A stretch of 64,000 bases of DNA, taken from positions 1 through 64,000 of the forward strand of contig NZ_SZTO01000017.1 of assembly GCF_013369385.1 (NCBI RefSeq). Direction: 5' to 3'. Below are positions 45,922 to 54,379 of the stretch, in pieces. Positions within the stretch are counted from its first letter, which is position 1; every line of letters starts with the position of its first letter. This DNA comes from Vibrio sp. 05-20-BW147. Its GTDB lineage: Bacteria > Pseudomonadota > Gammaproteobacteria > Enterobacterales > Vibrionaceae. The translations under genes and the position numbers were made by a program. The notes below the pieces were generated by a model. That model was given only the letters and a program-made list of their open reading frames with translations. It was not told the DNA's origin and ran no database searches.

Positions 45922-46523
45922 AGCCACAAGCCTGTCCTCAGTGTGGGCTACGTTATCAATGCTTGTGTGACCAGTTTCCATCACTGCAAAGTGAGGTCGC
46001 ACTGGTGCTATTGATGCACCCCAATGAGGTCGAGCGAGAAACCAATACCGGGAAATTACTGCATTGGTGCCGTTTGCCCGTGCGCCAGTTCGTTTGGCAA
46101 CGCGCAGCGCCTCCGCAAGCGTTATTGGATCTCCTTAGCGATGCGCAGTTTATGCCTGTGGTGCTCTACCCCAGTGAACAGAGTATCACCCTGACTCAAA
46201 TAAAAGAGCGCGCCCAGCAAACCCAGCGCCAGCCACTGTTTATCATTCTTGATGCCACATGGCAGGAAGCACGAAAGATGCTCAACAAAAGCGAGTGGCT
46301 AAAAGCACTGCCACAGCTCGCTTTACACGGCGACAGCGCGTCGAACTATCAACTAAGACGCAATCAGCAACAAGGCAATCTGTGCACCTTAGAGATTGCG
46401 GCAGAGTTAGTGAAGCAACTCGGTGAAGCACACAACGCCACGTCAATGACCGAACTGCTGCGCCATTATTTGGCGGCGTTTCATGCCGATCGCAGTGGCC
46501 ATGCGCTAAAAAGCGAGCCTTAA
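45918..46523 (+). CDS. DTW-domain tRNA-uridine aminocarboxypropyltransferase
   Basis: 201 residues from a GTG start. An N-terminal Cys cluster (CPQCGLRYQCLC) may bind zinc; HPNEVERETNTGKLLHWC and LDATWQEARKML are the DTW-family signatures. Characterised members (TapT/TapA) place acp3 on uridine of tRNA using SAM. It overlaps the lipoprotein gene by 4 bases. Confidence 0.9.
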   Translation: MKPQACPQCGLRYQCLCDQFPSLQSEVALVLLMHPNEVERETNTGKLLHWCRLPVRQFVWQRAAPPQALLDLLSDAQFMPVVLYPSEQSITLTQIKERAQQTQRQPLFIILDATWQEARKMLNKSEWLKALPQLALHGDSASNYQLRRNQQQGNLCTLEIAAELVKQLGEAHNATSMTELLRHYLAAFHADRSGHALKSEP

Positions 46524-46571
46524 TAAAACAGAGGTTAGCCCTGATGCCCCATCTAGGACTAACCCGCCCCC

Positions 46572-49103
46572 TCAGAATAAGCGACTTGGCTGGCCGAGAT
46601 AATAGCCCTGTAAGTAATCCACTCCCATGTCTTGGGCGATTTCACACACCTGCTGATTGTGGACAAACTCCGCCACCGTTTTCGCTTCCAGCACCTGACA
46701 CAAGCGCACCAACTGACTGGCGATCTTGCGCTGTTTGCTGTCTTGGTCGATGTTGCGGATCAAACTGCCATCGAGTTTTATGATGTCTGGCTCAAGCTTA
46801 ATAATTTCGTCGATGTTGGAGTAACCCGAACCAAAGTCGTCAACAATGATGCGCGCCCCCAACTGACGGAAATGGCTGCACACTTCAATCATGCGGCCAT
46901 AATCTTTGATCTGCTCCGATTCCAACACCTCCAAACCGATACGGCTAGGGTCATTGAGCTGACGAATCGCCGTTTCCAACAGCAGCATGGTTTTATCGCT
47001 CAACAGATCTTGCGGGGAGAGGTTAATCGAAAACTTCCCGCTTCTCTCTCGCATATAGTTCAAGGTGCTTTGAATCATATGGCGGCTCAAACGGGTATAG
47101 AGGTGGGTGTCGGCAATCATCGGCAAAAACTGCCCTGGCAAAATAATGCGTCCATCGTTTTCGACGATTCGCACCAAACATTCTTGTGAGTAGGGTGTGG
47201 TGCCGTCGGCGTGAAACAGCGGTTGCGCATACGTGACGATATTTTGCTGCAAAATCGCCCGGCTGACGCAACTGAGCCAAGCCAGTTGCTCTTTGCGTCG
47301 CTCGTCACTCACTTGAATGTCTTTGGCATTGCAAATATGGGTGTTGCTGCGCACCCCAGCGCGCCGCGCCTCAATCGCTTTGAGCAGCAGTTCGTCGCCA
47401 CTGGCTTGCGGGAAATCTCGCCGACTGGCTAAGCCACCACACAATGAAATCGACAGGTAATCCACTTGCTCCAAACCAGACGGTTCGAAGTTGGTTTGCT
47501 CAATCACATCGGCAAAACGGGTAAATTGCTGCTTGATGATGTCACCGCAAATTTCAGCACGAAAGACAAATGCCCATTCACCAACACCAATGCTGTAGAG
47601 CTGCATATCCGCTTGTTTGCCCAAGCGCCGCCTCAGACGAGTTAAGAAACTCACCGACAACATACGCAGCAGCTCATCACCGACCTGATAGCCATATTTT
47701 TCATTGATGTGGCTGAAGTTGAGCAGCTTTAAGGTCAACAAATGTTCATCATCGCGAATGGTCGACAAATACTCTTTCAGGGCGATGCGATTTTGTAAAC
47801 CGGTGCGACTGTCACGGCGATAACTTTCTTGCAGTTTCAGCGTTTGCCGCTCCAGTTGATACTCCATATGGGACTGCACTTGGTCGAGATCGGCAATCGC
47901 ATTGCGAATCAAACAAAACAGCGGTGAGATGGTGCTGTCGACATCATCAGCGGGCAGTTTAAGCTCGGCTACCTCATCGCTTTCGCGCATCGCAAGGTAA
48001 GTTAAGCTGTGGTGTAACAGATCTTGTTTGACGCCATCATGATATAGCTCGCCCATGCAGTAGCTGCCATGACTGATCGCGATCTGATGAAAAGGCGCCA
48101 CCTCTTGGCAACCATCGATAAAATCGAGCCGAGACGCACAATTGTAGATAAACACCGTTTCCGGTTGATGCAGCGCCAGCTCCACCACACCATGTTTGAG
48201 CTGCTCTAAGGTTAACGAAGGGTGGTTGTAGCAAAAACGCACCTGATCGCCGATAGACCAAGTTTTATCGAAAGAGATACTGCCATCGCTGTGGATCTCT
48301 CGCACCGCACACACCTCTTTGTGTTTGCCTCGTTCTCGGTAGAGCGGAAAATTGAGCAGATGGCTGGCAGAGAGCTCATGGCCATCGGCCAAATAACGCT
48401 TGTAAACCTCGTAGGCTGGCTTATTACCAAGAGAAATGAGACGCTGCCCTTCGGCGGCCGTAACGGCATGGTACATACCAACCGGGTTCCACTCTGAGTA
48501 CGCGCTGGTCCATACTTTAAGCTGTTCACTGTGCAGAGCCACGGCCACCACCGCTTGCGTGTAGAGCTGGTCTTGGTGCAGCACCCAACATCCGTCAGCA
48601 CCAGTTTGCGCTAAACCGCCGCACACTGGCGTTGCGATGCCATCATTGAACGTGCCGTACAGTGGGTAATCTTGCCGTTCCACTTGCACGGAAAAGCTGA
48701 TCACCGCTCGGCTGGTGGGGGTTAATTGCAATGCTTGGCGTAAATCATAACCATCCAGCTCTGCGGATCCCGAATAGGCCACCACTGCCGAAGTCAGTGT
48801 GGTGTGACAAAATTCCGCGATCACCACCAAGCAACCGCCGGTTAAAATTTCACCGCCTCGAATGGTGTGCTGCGTACTGTGGCCTATGATGTCCACATTC
48901 GGCAAATGCGCCAGCAGATGCCGAGCGTATCCCTGTGTGATAAAAGCCGTCTGAGTGGAGAAAATCTGCACCAAATAGGCATTGTGCGCGTCCCAGCGAT
49001 AACCGGCGGTCATCGCTTGTAACTGCGCAAGATCCTCGACCCAGAACGAGAAAGTCTGCATATCCGTATCAACCCCGACGTCAAATGGGCGCAAACCCTG
49101 CAT
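46572..49103 (-). CDS. FIST-GGDEF-EAL signalling protein
   Basis: 843 residues. Residues about 20-390 resemble the FIST N and C sensory domains (VDIIGHSTQHTIRGGEIL, AISHGSYCMGELYHDG). A GGDEF-fold domain (about 440-575) has the active-site loop VGEWAF, so diguanylate cyclase activity is unlikely. The EAL domain (about 595-840) has ECLVR for the EAL motif, NLSPQDLLSD, EVLESEQI, VDDFGSGYSN, KLDGSLI and AEFVHN, so most metal and catalytic residues remain and c-di-GMP phosphodiesterase activity is plausible. No membrane segments are seen, so it is cytoplasmic. The ATG has a weak, close GGAAC. Confidence 0.87.
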   Translation of the reverse strand: MQGLRPFDVGVDTDMQTFSFWVEDLAQLQAMTAGYRWDAHNAYLVQIFSTQTAFITQGYARHLLAHLPNVDIIGHSTQHTIRGGEILTGGCLVVIAEFCHTTLTSAVVAYSGSAELDGYDLRQALQLTPTSRAVISFSVQVERQDYPLYGTFNDGIATPVCGGLAQTGADGCWVLHQDQLYTQAVVAVALHSEQLKVWTSAYSEWNPVGMYHAVTAAEGQRLISLGNKPAYEVYKRYLADGHELSASHLLNFPLYRERGKHKEVCAVREIHSDGSISFDKTWSIGDQVRFCYNHPSLTLEQLKHGVVELALHQPETVFIYNCASRLDFIDGCQEVAPFHQIAISHGSYCMGELYHDGVKQDLLHHSLTYLAMRESDEVAELKLPADDVDSTISPLFCLIRNAIADLDQVQSHMEYQLERQTLKLQESYRRDSRTGLQNRIALKEYLSTIRDDEHLLTLKLLNFSHINEKYGYQVGDELLRMLSVSFLTRLRRRLGKQADMQLYSIGVGEWAFVFRAEICGDIIKQQFTRFADVIEQTNFEPSGLEQVDYLSISLCGGLASRRDFPQASGDELLLKAIEARRAGVRSNTHICNAKDIQVSDERRKEQLAWLSCVSRAILQQNIVTYAQPLFHADGTTPYSQECLVRIVENDGRIILPGQFLPMIADTHLYTRLSRHMIQSTLNYMRERSGKFSINLSPQDLLSDKTMLLLETAIRQLNDPSRIGLEVLESEQIKDYGRMIEVCSHFRQLGARIIVDDFGSGYSNIDEIIKLEPDIIKLDGSLIRNIDQDSKQRKIASQLVRLCQVLEAKTVAEFVHNQQVCEIAQDMGVDYLQGYYLGQPSRLF

Positions 49104-49190
49104 GTTCCAATTATGAGAATTCTAATTTATGATGCTTTTTTCAGCAAAACCAGCGTTATGCAGGGAAGATTGATAGGATTGAGAGCGGGC

Positions 49191-49907
49191 TTACAAAAGT
49201 AGTAACAACTGACTTAATTCATTGATTTCTAAATTAGGAAGTGTTTTTGCTTTGGCTTGCTGACGTAGATTGATCTGCTTTGGATTGATCCAGCACGACA
49301 TAAAACCATGTAAATTGGCACCATGTACATCCGAGAGTAAGTGGTCGCCAACATGGAGAATGCGCTGCGCCGGCAACTGCAAGATCTGCTCCGCACGCTG
49401 GAACAGATCGCTCGCTGGTTTAGCCACCCCATCAGGACCGGCTTTTAAGATGGCTTGAAAGTAGCCATCCAGGCCGATCGCCGCGACATCCACGTTACCA
49501 TTAGTGATCGCCACTAAAGGCAGTTTGTCCGCCAATAATCTCATGACACGGTGCGTTTCGGATGGCACCACCAACTGGCTGCGCCAATACAACGCCACCG
49601 CAACCCCCTCATCCGCCGCTTGCTTCGCCGCCGCCACATCGTACCCAAGACGCAAAAACGCCTGGGTCAGTTGCTGATGACGCAGCTGCGTCACATCACT
49701 GCGCAATTGCGGGGAGCTTGCCGCCACTTCACGCTTTAACTGAGACCAATCGCTATGACTCATCACTTGTGTCGCAGGATGCTGCGCGGCGAGCCACGCC
49801 AGCACCTCACGCTCCAAGCGTTCAATCACCGGACGGTTATCATACAAGGTATCGTCTAAGTCGAAGGTCATTGCCGCGATCGGCTGCAGCGGGCGGTAGT
49901 GTTTCAT
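49191..49907 (-). CDS. yigB: HAD phosphatase YigB (5-amino-6-(5-phosphoribitylamino)uracil phosphatase)
   Basis: 238 residues. Motif I MTFDLDDTLYDN, motif II VAITNGNVDV, Lys in KAGPDGVAKPASDLF and motif IV ILHVGDHLLSDVHGAN. E. coli YigB is one of the phosphatases completing the early riboflavin pathway. It overlaps xerC by 4 bases and closes the lptM-lysA-dapF-DUF484-xerC-yigB operon, as in E. coli. Confidence 0.92.
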   Translation of the reverse strand: MKHYRPLQPIAAMTFDLDDTLYDNRPVIERLEREVLAWLAAQHPATQVMSHSDWSQLKREVAASSPQLRSDVTQLRHQQLTQAFLRLGYDVAAAKQAADEGVAVALYWRSQLVVPSETHRVMRLLADKLPLVAITNGNVDVAAIGLDGYFQAILKAGPDGVAKPASDLFQRAEQILQLPAQRILHVGDHLLSDVHGANLHGFMSCWINPKQINLRQQAKAKTLPNLEINELSQLLLLL

Positions 49908-50854
49908 TCATCTTCCTCTTTGTGTTGAGAAGATTTTTTACGCGCCCTTGGGTGCGCTTGATCATACACATCGGCCAAATGTTGGAAATCGAGGTGAGTA
50001 TAGATTTGCGTGGTCGAAATGTTTTCGTGGCCAAGTAATTCTTGCACCGCACGCAGGTTATTGCTCGATTCGAGAATGTGCGTAGCAAATGAGTGACGCA
50101 GTTTATGCGGCGTAATGTGGCTGGCCACGGCCTGTTTTTGGCCCCATTCGGCCATGCGCTTTTGCACACTGCGATGGGAAATACGCGAGCCCAGCTTCGA
50201 GACAAACAACGCCGGCTCACTTGGGTCCGCCAAACCACTGCGCACTTTTAACCATTTTCCAACCCACTCGACCGCCATACCTGCAAAAGGCACTTTGCGT
50301 TCTTTGTTGCCTTTACCGATCACGCGAATTTCACCACTGCGCAAATGCACATCACGTACATCGATATCGACCAATTCGGCCAAGCGCAATCCCGCACCGT
50401 ACATCAACTCCATGATGGCGCGATCACGGATGGCCAGCGGATCATCCTCATTCACGTCGAGCAGTTGATTCACTTCATCAACATCGAGGTTTTTGGGCAG
50501 AGGACGTTTTTTGCGCGGAGCCGAAACCCCTTTGGCTGGATTGGCCGTGAGGATGCCACGCAAAATCAAAAAGTCGAAGAAGCTGCGCAGCGAAGACAGA
50601 CGCGTCGCGATGCTGCTCGCCTTCATCCCCTCGCGCATCCCTTTGCCCGCTAGTTGGCGTACCCAACCTGCGTCGACTTGCGGCCACGCTTTCAGCCCCA
50701 TACTGTGCAAGTGTTCCGCCATGGTTTCCAGTTGCTGCTTGTAGTTGCGCTGGGTGTGCAGGCTTAAGCCCTTTTCCGCACGCAAGTACTCATAGAACTG
50801 ATCAAGCGGCTTTCTCAGGCCACTAGGCAGTGGTGTGTTTGACGCTGTCGTCAT
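49904..50854 (-). CDS. xerC: Tyrosine recombinase XerC
   Basis: 316 residues from the ATG at 50854 (a TTG at 50872 would add six). Core-binding domain (about 15-100), catalytic domain with Arg in GAGLRLAELVDID, Lys in GKGNKERKVPF, HKLRHSFATH (His-Arg), GHENISTTQIYTH with nucleophile Tyr. Acts with XerD at dif to resolve chromosome dimers. It overlaps the DUF484 gene by 32 bases and lacks a clear Shine-Dalgarno, suggesting translational coupling. Confidence 0.96.
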   Translation of the reverse strand: MTTASNTPLPSGLRKPLDQFYEYLRAEKGLSLHTQRNYKQQLETMAEHLHSMGLKAWPQVDAGWVRQLAGKGMREGMKASSIATRLSSLRSFFDFLILRGILTANPAKGVSAPRKKRPLPKNLDVDEVNQLLDVNEDDPLAIRDRAIMELMYGAGLRLAELVDIDVRDVHLRSGEIRVIGKGNKERKVPFAGMAVEWVGKWLKVRSGLADPSEPALFVSKLGSRISHRSVQKRMAEWGQKQAVASHITPHKLRHSFATHILESSNNLRAVQELLGHENISTTQIYTHLDFQHLADVYDQAHPRARKKSSQHKEEDE

Positions 50855-51524
50855 GCTGCAATTGCCAAGCAAGGGTTTGAGCTAAATGGGCCACCACTAA
50901 CGAGAGGTGACGAAGGAACAAGGTATCCATCTCCGGTTGGAAATGACCCCCATCGGCACTGGAAAACGCCAGCAAACCAAGGGGATGTTGCTTCACTAGC
51001 GGCAAGACCACGTAAGAGCCCATTTCTGGTACGGGCAAATCACCAAACAGCGCTTCGCGATCAGCATTGCGCAGACGACCCAAATACGCCGATTTGCCAT
51101 TGAGATGGTTGGTGGCAAAACGCTGGTAATTTTCCAAACTCAGTTGGTGCTTCGCTTCACATTGGTTCAACAAACGTACATAGGCCACCAAACCGAGTTC
51201 ATGCGCTTTGAGCTCTATCGCCTTCACCACTTGCTGAAAATCGCGACAACGCAGGATCTGCTCTTGCAGGTCCATGAACTCATAAAAGGTGCGATCGTTG
51301 TTCGCCGCCAAAGACATCAAGGTCGTGATCTCTTCTTCCAATGCTTCAATACGTTGGCGTTGACGGTTCAGTTGAATGTGGACAAGCGATACTGTCCCTT
51401 GTTCCGGGTGCGGAAAGTTCAAGCGGTCGACCAACTCCGGACGATGAACAAAAAAATCGGCATGATCTTGAAGATACTCCGCCACCACTTCGGCGGTCAG
51501 AGCATCGGCTTCAGGGTAAGACAA
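50823..51524 (-). CDS. DUF484 family protein (GAF-like)
   Basis: 233 residues. Starts with VVAEYLQDHADFFVHRPELVDRL, followed by a helical linker (about 45-85) and a GAF-like domain with GSYVVLPLVKQHPLGLLAFSSADGGHF. Found between dapF and xerC in many gammaproteobacteria. Function unknown. Confidence 0.92.
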   Translation of the reverse strand: MSYPEADALTAEVVAEYLQDHADFFVHRPELVDRLNFPHPEQGTVSLVHIQLNRQRQRIEALEEEITTLMSLAANNDRTFYEFMDLQEQILRCRDFQQVVKAIELKAHELGLVAYVRLLNQCEAKHQLSLENYQRFATNHLNGKSAYLGRLRNADREALFGDLPVPEMGSYVVLPLVKQHPLGLLAFSSADGGHFQPEMDTLFLRHLSLVVAHLAQTLAWQLQHDDSVKHTTA

Positions 51525-51597
51525 AACATTTCCTCAAACGATAACTCATGCAAGGTGATGAAAACTCATCACCCGCGGTGGCTAGAATCCGTGGGTT

Positions 51598-52428
51598 CTA
51601 GCAAGACAGCTGACCATCAAATACATGGGTCGCAGGTCCCGTCATATAAAGTGGCGTACCAGGCCCCTTCCAGTGAATGAGCAAATCGCCGCCAGGCAAA
51701 CTCACGGTGACGTTTTCATCCAACAAGCCTTGTAAGATGCCGACCGCCACCGCGCCACACGCGCCGCTGCCACAAGCCTGCGTTTCACCCGCACCACGCT
51801 CATACACGCGCAGGCGAATCTGTTCACGATTGACCACTTGCATAAATCCGGCATTGACGCGCTCAGGGAAACGCTCATGCGATTCAAGCAATGGACCTAA
51901 CGTCTCCACTTCCGCGCTATCAACGTCATCCACCACTGTCACGACATGTGGATTGCCCATGCTCACCGCACCGCAAAACAGCGTTTTTTCGCCAACACGC
52001 ATAATGTAGGTTTTCTCTTTTTGCTTGGCGCGGAAAGGGATTTTGTTCGGTTCAAACTCTGGCACACCCATGTTAACGGTGATTTCATCGTCTTCTTCCA
52101 CATCAAGAATCATTTTGCCTTTCTTGGTGCTGACACTGATGCTGTATTTATTGGTCAGCCCTTTCATGCGAACAAAGCGAGCAAAACAGCGCGCGCCATT
52201 GCCACACTGTTCCACTTCACTGCCATCAGCATTGAAAATACGATAGTGGAAATCCGTCTCAGGATCGTAAGGTGCTTCCACCACCAGCAGTTGGTCAAAA
52301 CCAACGCCAGTATGACGATCCGCCAAACGGCGGATCAGCTCTTGAGAGAAGTAAACGTTTTGAGTAATGCAGTCGACCACCATAAAGTCGTTACCCAAAC
52401 CGTGCATTTTAGAAAAATGGAAATGCAT
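51598..52428 (-). CDS. dapF: Diaminopimelate epimerase
   Basis: Turns LL-DAP into meso-DAP for lysine and peptidoglycan. 276 residues. Catalytic Cys75 in QCGNGARC and Cys219 in [10 protein letters not shown] are both present; [15 protein letters not shown] opens the family. Follows lysA by 10 bases. Confidence 0.97.
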   Translation of the reverse strand: MHFHFSKMHGLGNDFMVVDCITQNVYFSQELIRRLADRHTGVGFDQLLVVEAPYDPETDFHYRIFNADGSEVEQCGNGARCFARFVRMKGLTNKYSISVSTKKGKMILDVEEDDEITVNMGVPEFEPNKIPFRAKQKEKTYIMRVGEKTLFCGAVSMGNPHVVTVVDDVDSAEVETLGPLLESHERFPERVNAGFMQVVNREQIRLRVYERGAGETQACGSGACGAVAVGILQGLLDENVTVSLPGGDLLIHWKGPGTPLYMTGPATHVFDGQLSC

Positions 52429-52438
52429 AAAAAGCTCG

Positions 52439-53692
52439 TTACTCCGGAAGAATGTGTTCTAGTTCCCACAAGCTACGCAATTCTTCGCGCTGGCGTACCA
52501 GATAATGCTGTTTGCCATCCACCATCACTTCCGCCGCACGCGCACGAGTGTTGTAGTTGGACGACATGACAAAGCCATAAGCGCCCGCACTGCGAACCGC
52601 TAGCAAATCGTTCTCTGCCAACACCAGTGAACGGTCTTTACCGAGGAAGTCACCGGTTTCACAAATTGGCCCAACTAAGTCATAAGTCACCGCTTCGCCT
52701 TGACGCGGCTGAACGGGCACAATGTCTTGCCACGCTTGGTACAGCGCAGGGCGCATCAAATCGTTCATCGCTGCATCAATGATGGCGAAATTTTTGTGTT
52801 CGGTGTGCTTGAGAAATTCTACTTTGGTCAGCAATACGCCTGCGTTCGCAGCAATCGCACGTCCTGGTTCAAAAATCAGTTCCAAATCTTGGTGATTTTC
52901 TAAACGCCCCAACAGCGCTTTAGCGTATTCAGAAGGCTGAGGCGGCAATTCGTTGCGGTAGACCACGCCAAGGCCACCACCCACATCAAGGTGACGAATG
53001 TTGATGCCTTGCTCTTTTAAGTGATCGATCAAAGCCAGCAGGCGATCGGTCGCATCGATAAATGGGTCAATCGCAGTAAGCTGCGAGCCGATATGGCAGT
53101 CGATACCTTGGACGTTAAGGTTTGCTAGGCTTTGGGCAAATTGGTATACCGCAGGCGCGCGATCAAACGCAATACCAAACTTGTTGTCACGCAAACCAGT
53201 CGAGATATAAGGATGGGTCTTGGCGTCCACATCGGGATTAATGCGTAGTGAGATTGGCGCTTTCACACCTAACTCTCCCGCAACGCGGTTCAAACGCTCA
53301 AGTTCAGGTTCCGATTCGACGTTAAAGCACTTGATGTTGAGTTCAAGCGCACGGCGCATTTCCGCTTCGGTTTTGCCCACACCAGAGAACACCACTTTAC
53401 GTGGGTCGCCGCCAGCGGCCAACACCCGCTCCAATTCACCACCGGATACGATGTCAAAACCAGAGCCTAATCGCGCCAAGGTGTTCAGTACCCCCAGGTT
53501 CGAGTTGGCTTTCACCGCATAACAAACCAGGTGAGGATGCCCTTCTACCGAGCGGTCAAACGCATGCCAGTGACGCTCTAGCGTCGCACGCGAATAAACA
53601 TACAGAGGTGTGCCGTACTGCTCAGCCAGACTGGTTAAGGAAACCTCTTCCGCCCAGAGCTGACCATCGTCCTGATAATTGAAATAATCCAA
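52439..53692 (-). CDS. lysA: Diaminopimelate decarboxylase
   Basis: PLP enzyme that makes lysine from meso-DAP. 417 residues. PLP Lys61 in [14 protein letters not shown], the phosphate-binding GGGLGV and [11 protein letters not shown], and the partner-subunit Cys in [11 protein letters not shown]. Lies in an operon with lptM and dapF; unlike E. coli, where lysA is elsewhere, this grouping is common in vibrios and pseudomonads. Confidence 0.97.
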   Translation of the reverse strand: MDYFNYQDDGQLWAEEVSLTSLAEQYGTPLYVYSRATLERHWHAFDRSVEGHPHLVCYAVKANSNLGVLNTLARLGSGFDIVSGGELERVLAAGGDPRKVVFSGVGKTEAEMRRALELNIKCFNVESEPELERLNRVAGELGVKAPISLRINPDVDAKTHPYISTGLRDNKFGIAFDRAPAVYQFAQSLANLNVQGIDCHIGSQLTAIDPFIDATDRLLALIDHLKEQGINIRHLDVGGGLGVVYRNELPPQPSEYAKALLGRLENHQDLELIFEPGRAIAANAGVLLTKVEFLKHTEHKNFAIIDAAMNDLMRPALYQAWQDIVPVQPRQGEAVTYDLVGPICETGDFLGKDRSLVLAENDLLAVRSAGAYGFVMSSNYNTRARAAEVMVDGKQHYLVRQREELRSLWELEHILPE

Positions 53693-53740
53693 AATTCACT
53701 TCCCTTATAATATGGTCGACTGCTAAATCAGTTGCGATGC

Positions 53741-53857
53741 CTACTGTGATTGCTCAGATTGTTGAGCGTCATCTGGAATGTACAAAGCGCCCGATTGACC
53801 ACATCCGGCCAAGAGCGCTACCGACAAGGTTAACAGCACAGTAAGTATTTTTTTCAT
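53741..53857 (-). CDS. lptM: LPS transport-associated small lipoprotein LptM (YifL)
   Basis: 38 residues from the ATG at 53857. Lipobox LAGC with CGQSGALYIPDD after it fits LptM, which binds the LptDE translocon and promotes LptD disulfide formation. The longer open frame upstream lacks a start signal. First gene of the lys/dap operon and divergent from cyaY. Confidence 0.9.
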   Translation of the reverse strand: MKKILTVLLTLSVALLAGCGQSGALYIPDDAQQSEQSQ

Positions 53858-53932
53858 TTTGCATATCGTGATTATTGATTCAATGCCCCCTATAATCGCA
53901 CCACACTCAGGAAAAGCAATAGGATAGATAGG

Positions 53933-54247
53933 ATGAACAATACTGAATTTCATCAACTAGTGGATAACGAGCTGCAACTCATTGAAGAAGCGATTGATGA
54001 ATCAGGCGCAGACATCGATTACGAAACCACGGGCAACGTGATGACGTTAGAATTTGATGACCGCAGCCAAATCATCATCAATCGCCAAGAGCCGATGCAA
54101 GAAATTTGGTTAGCCTCGAAATCCGGCGGTTTCCACTTCCAATACAAAGCGGGTCAGTGGATTTGCTCCAAGACTGGCGTTGAGTTTGCACACATGGTCA
54201 AACAAGAGTGTGAAAAGCACGCGGGTGAATCGATCGATTGGGCTTAA
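53933..54247 (+). CDS. cyaY: Frataxin-like iron-sulfur assembly protein CyaY
   Basis: 104 residues. Acidic first helix (FHQLVDNELQLIEEAIDESG) and QIIINRQEPMQEIWLASKSGGFHF, the frataxin hallmark. Binds iron and regulates IscS. The ATG follows ATAGG. Divergent from lptM, as in E. coli. Confidence 0.96.
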   Translation: MNNTEFHQLVDNELQLIEEAIDESGADIDYETTGNVMTLEFDDRSQIIINRQEPMQEIWLASKSGGFHFQYKAGQWICSKTGVEFAHMVKQECEKHAGESIDWA

Positions 54248-54280
54248 ACCAACGTCGTCTCACACCAGCAACGCACAAAC

Positions 54281-54315
54281 ACAAAGAGCACCTTTCGGTG
54301 CTCTTTGTGTTTCGA
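54281..54315. terminator. Bidirectional terminator between cyaY and cyaA
   Basis: ACAAAGAGCACC-TTTC-GGTGCTCTTTGT with GTTT after it. Convergent genes end on each side. A 13-base near-direct repeat (GGCTAGGTAACT) lies just beyond, at about 54353-54380. Confidence 0.88.
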
Positions 54316-54379
54316 GTAGAGTAAGACGCGTAGCTATCGTTAAGCCATTAAGTGGCTAGGTAACTCAGCGGCTAGGTAA

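Noticed and set aside
49904..50854. Tyrosine recombinase as a sign of a mobile element
   Set aside because: It is XerC in its conserved dapF-DUF484-xerC-yigB setting, a housekeeping gene.
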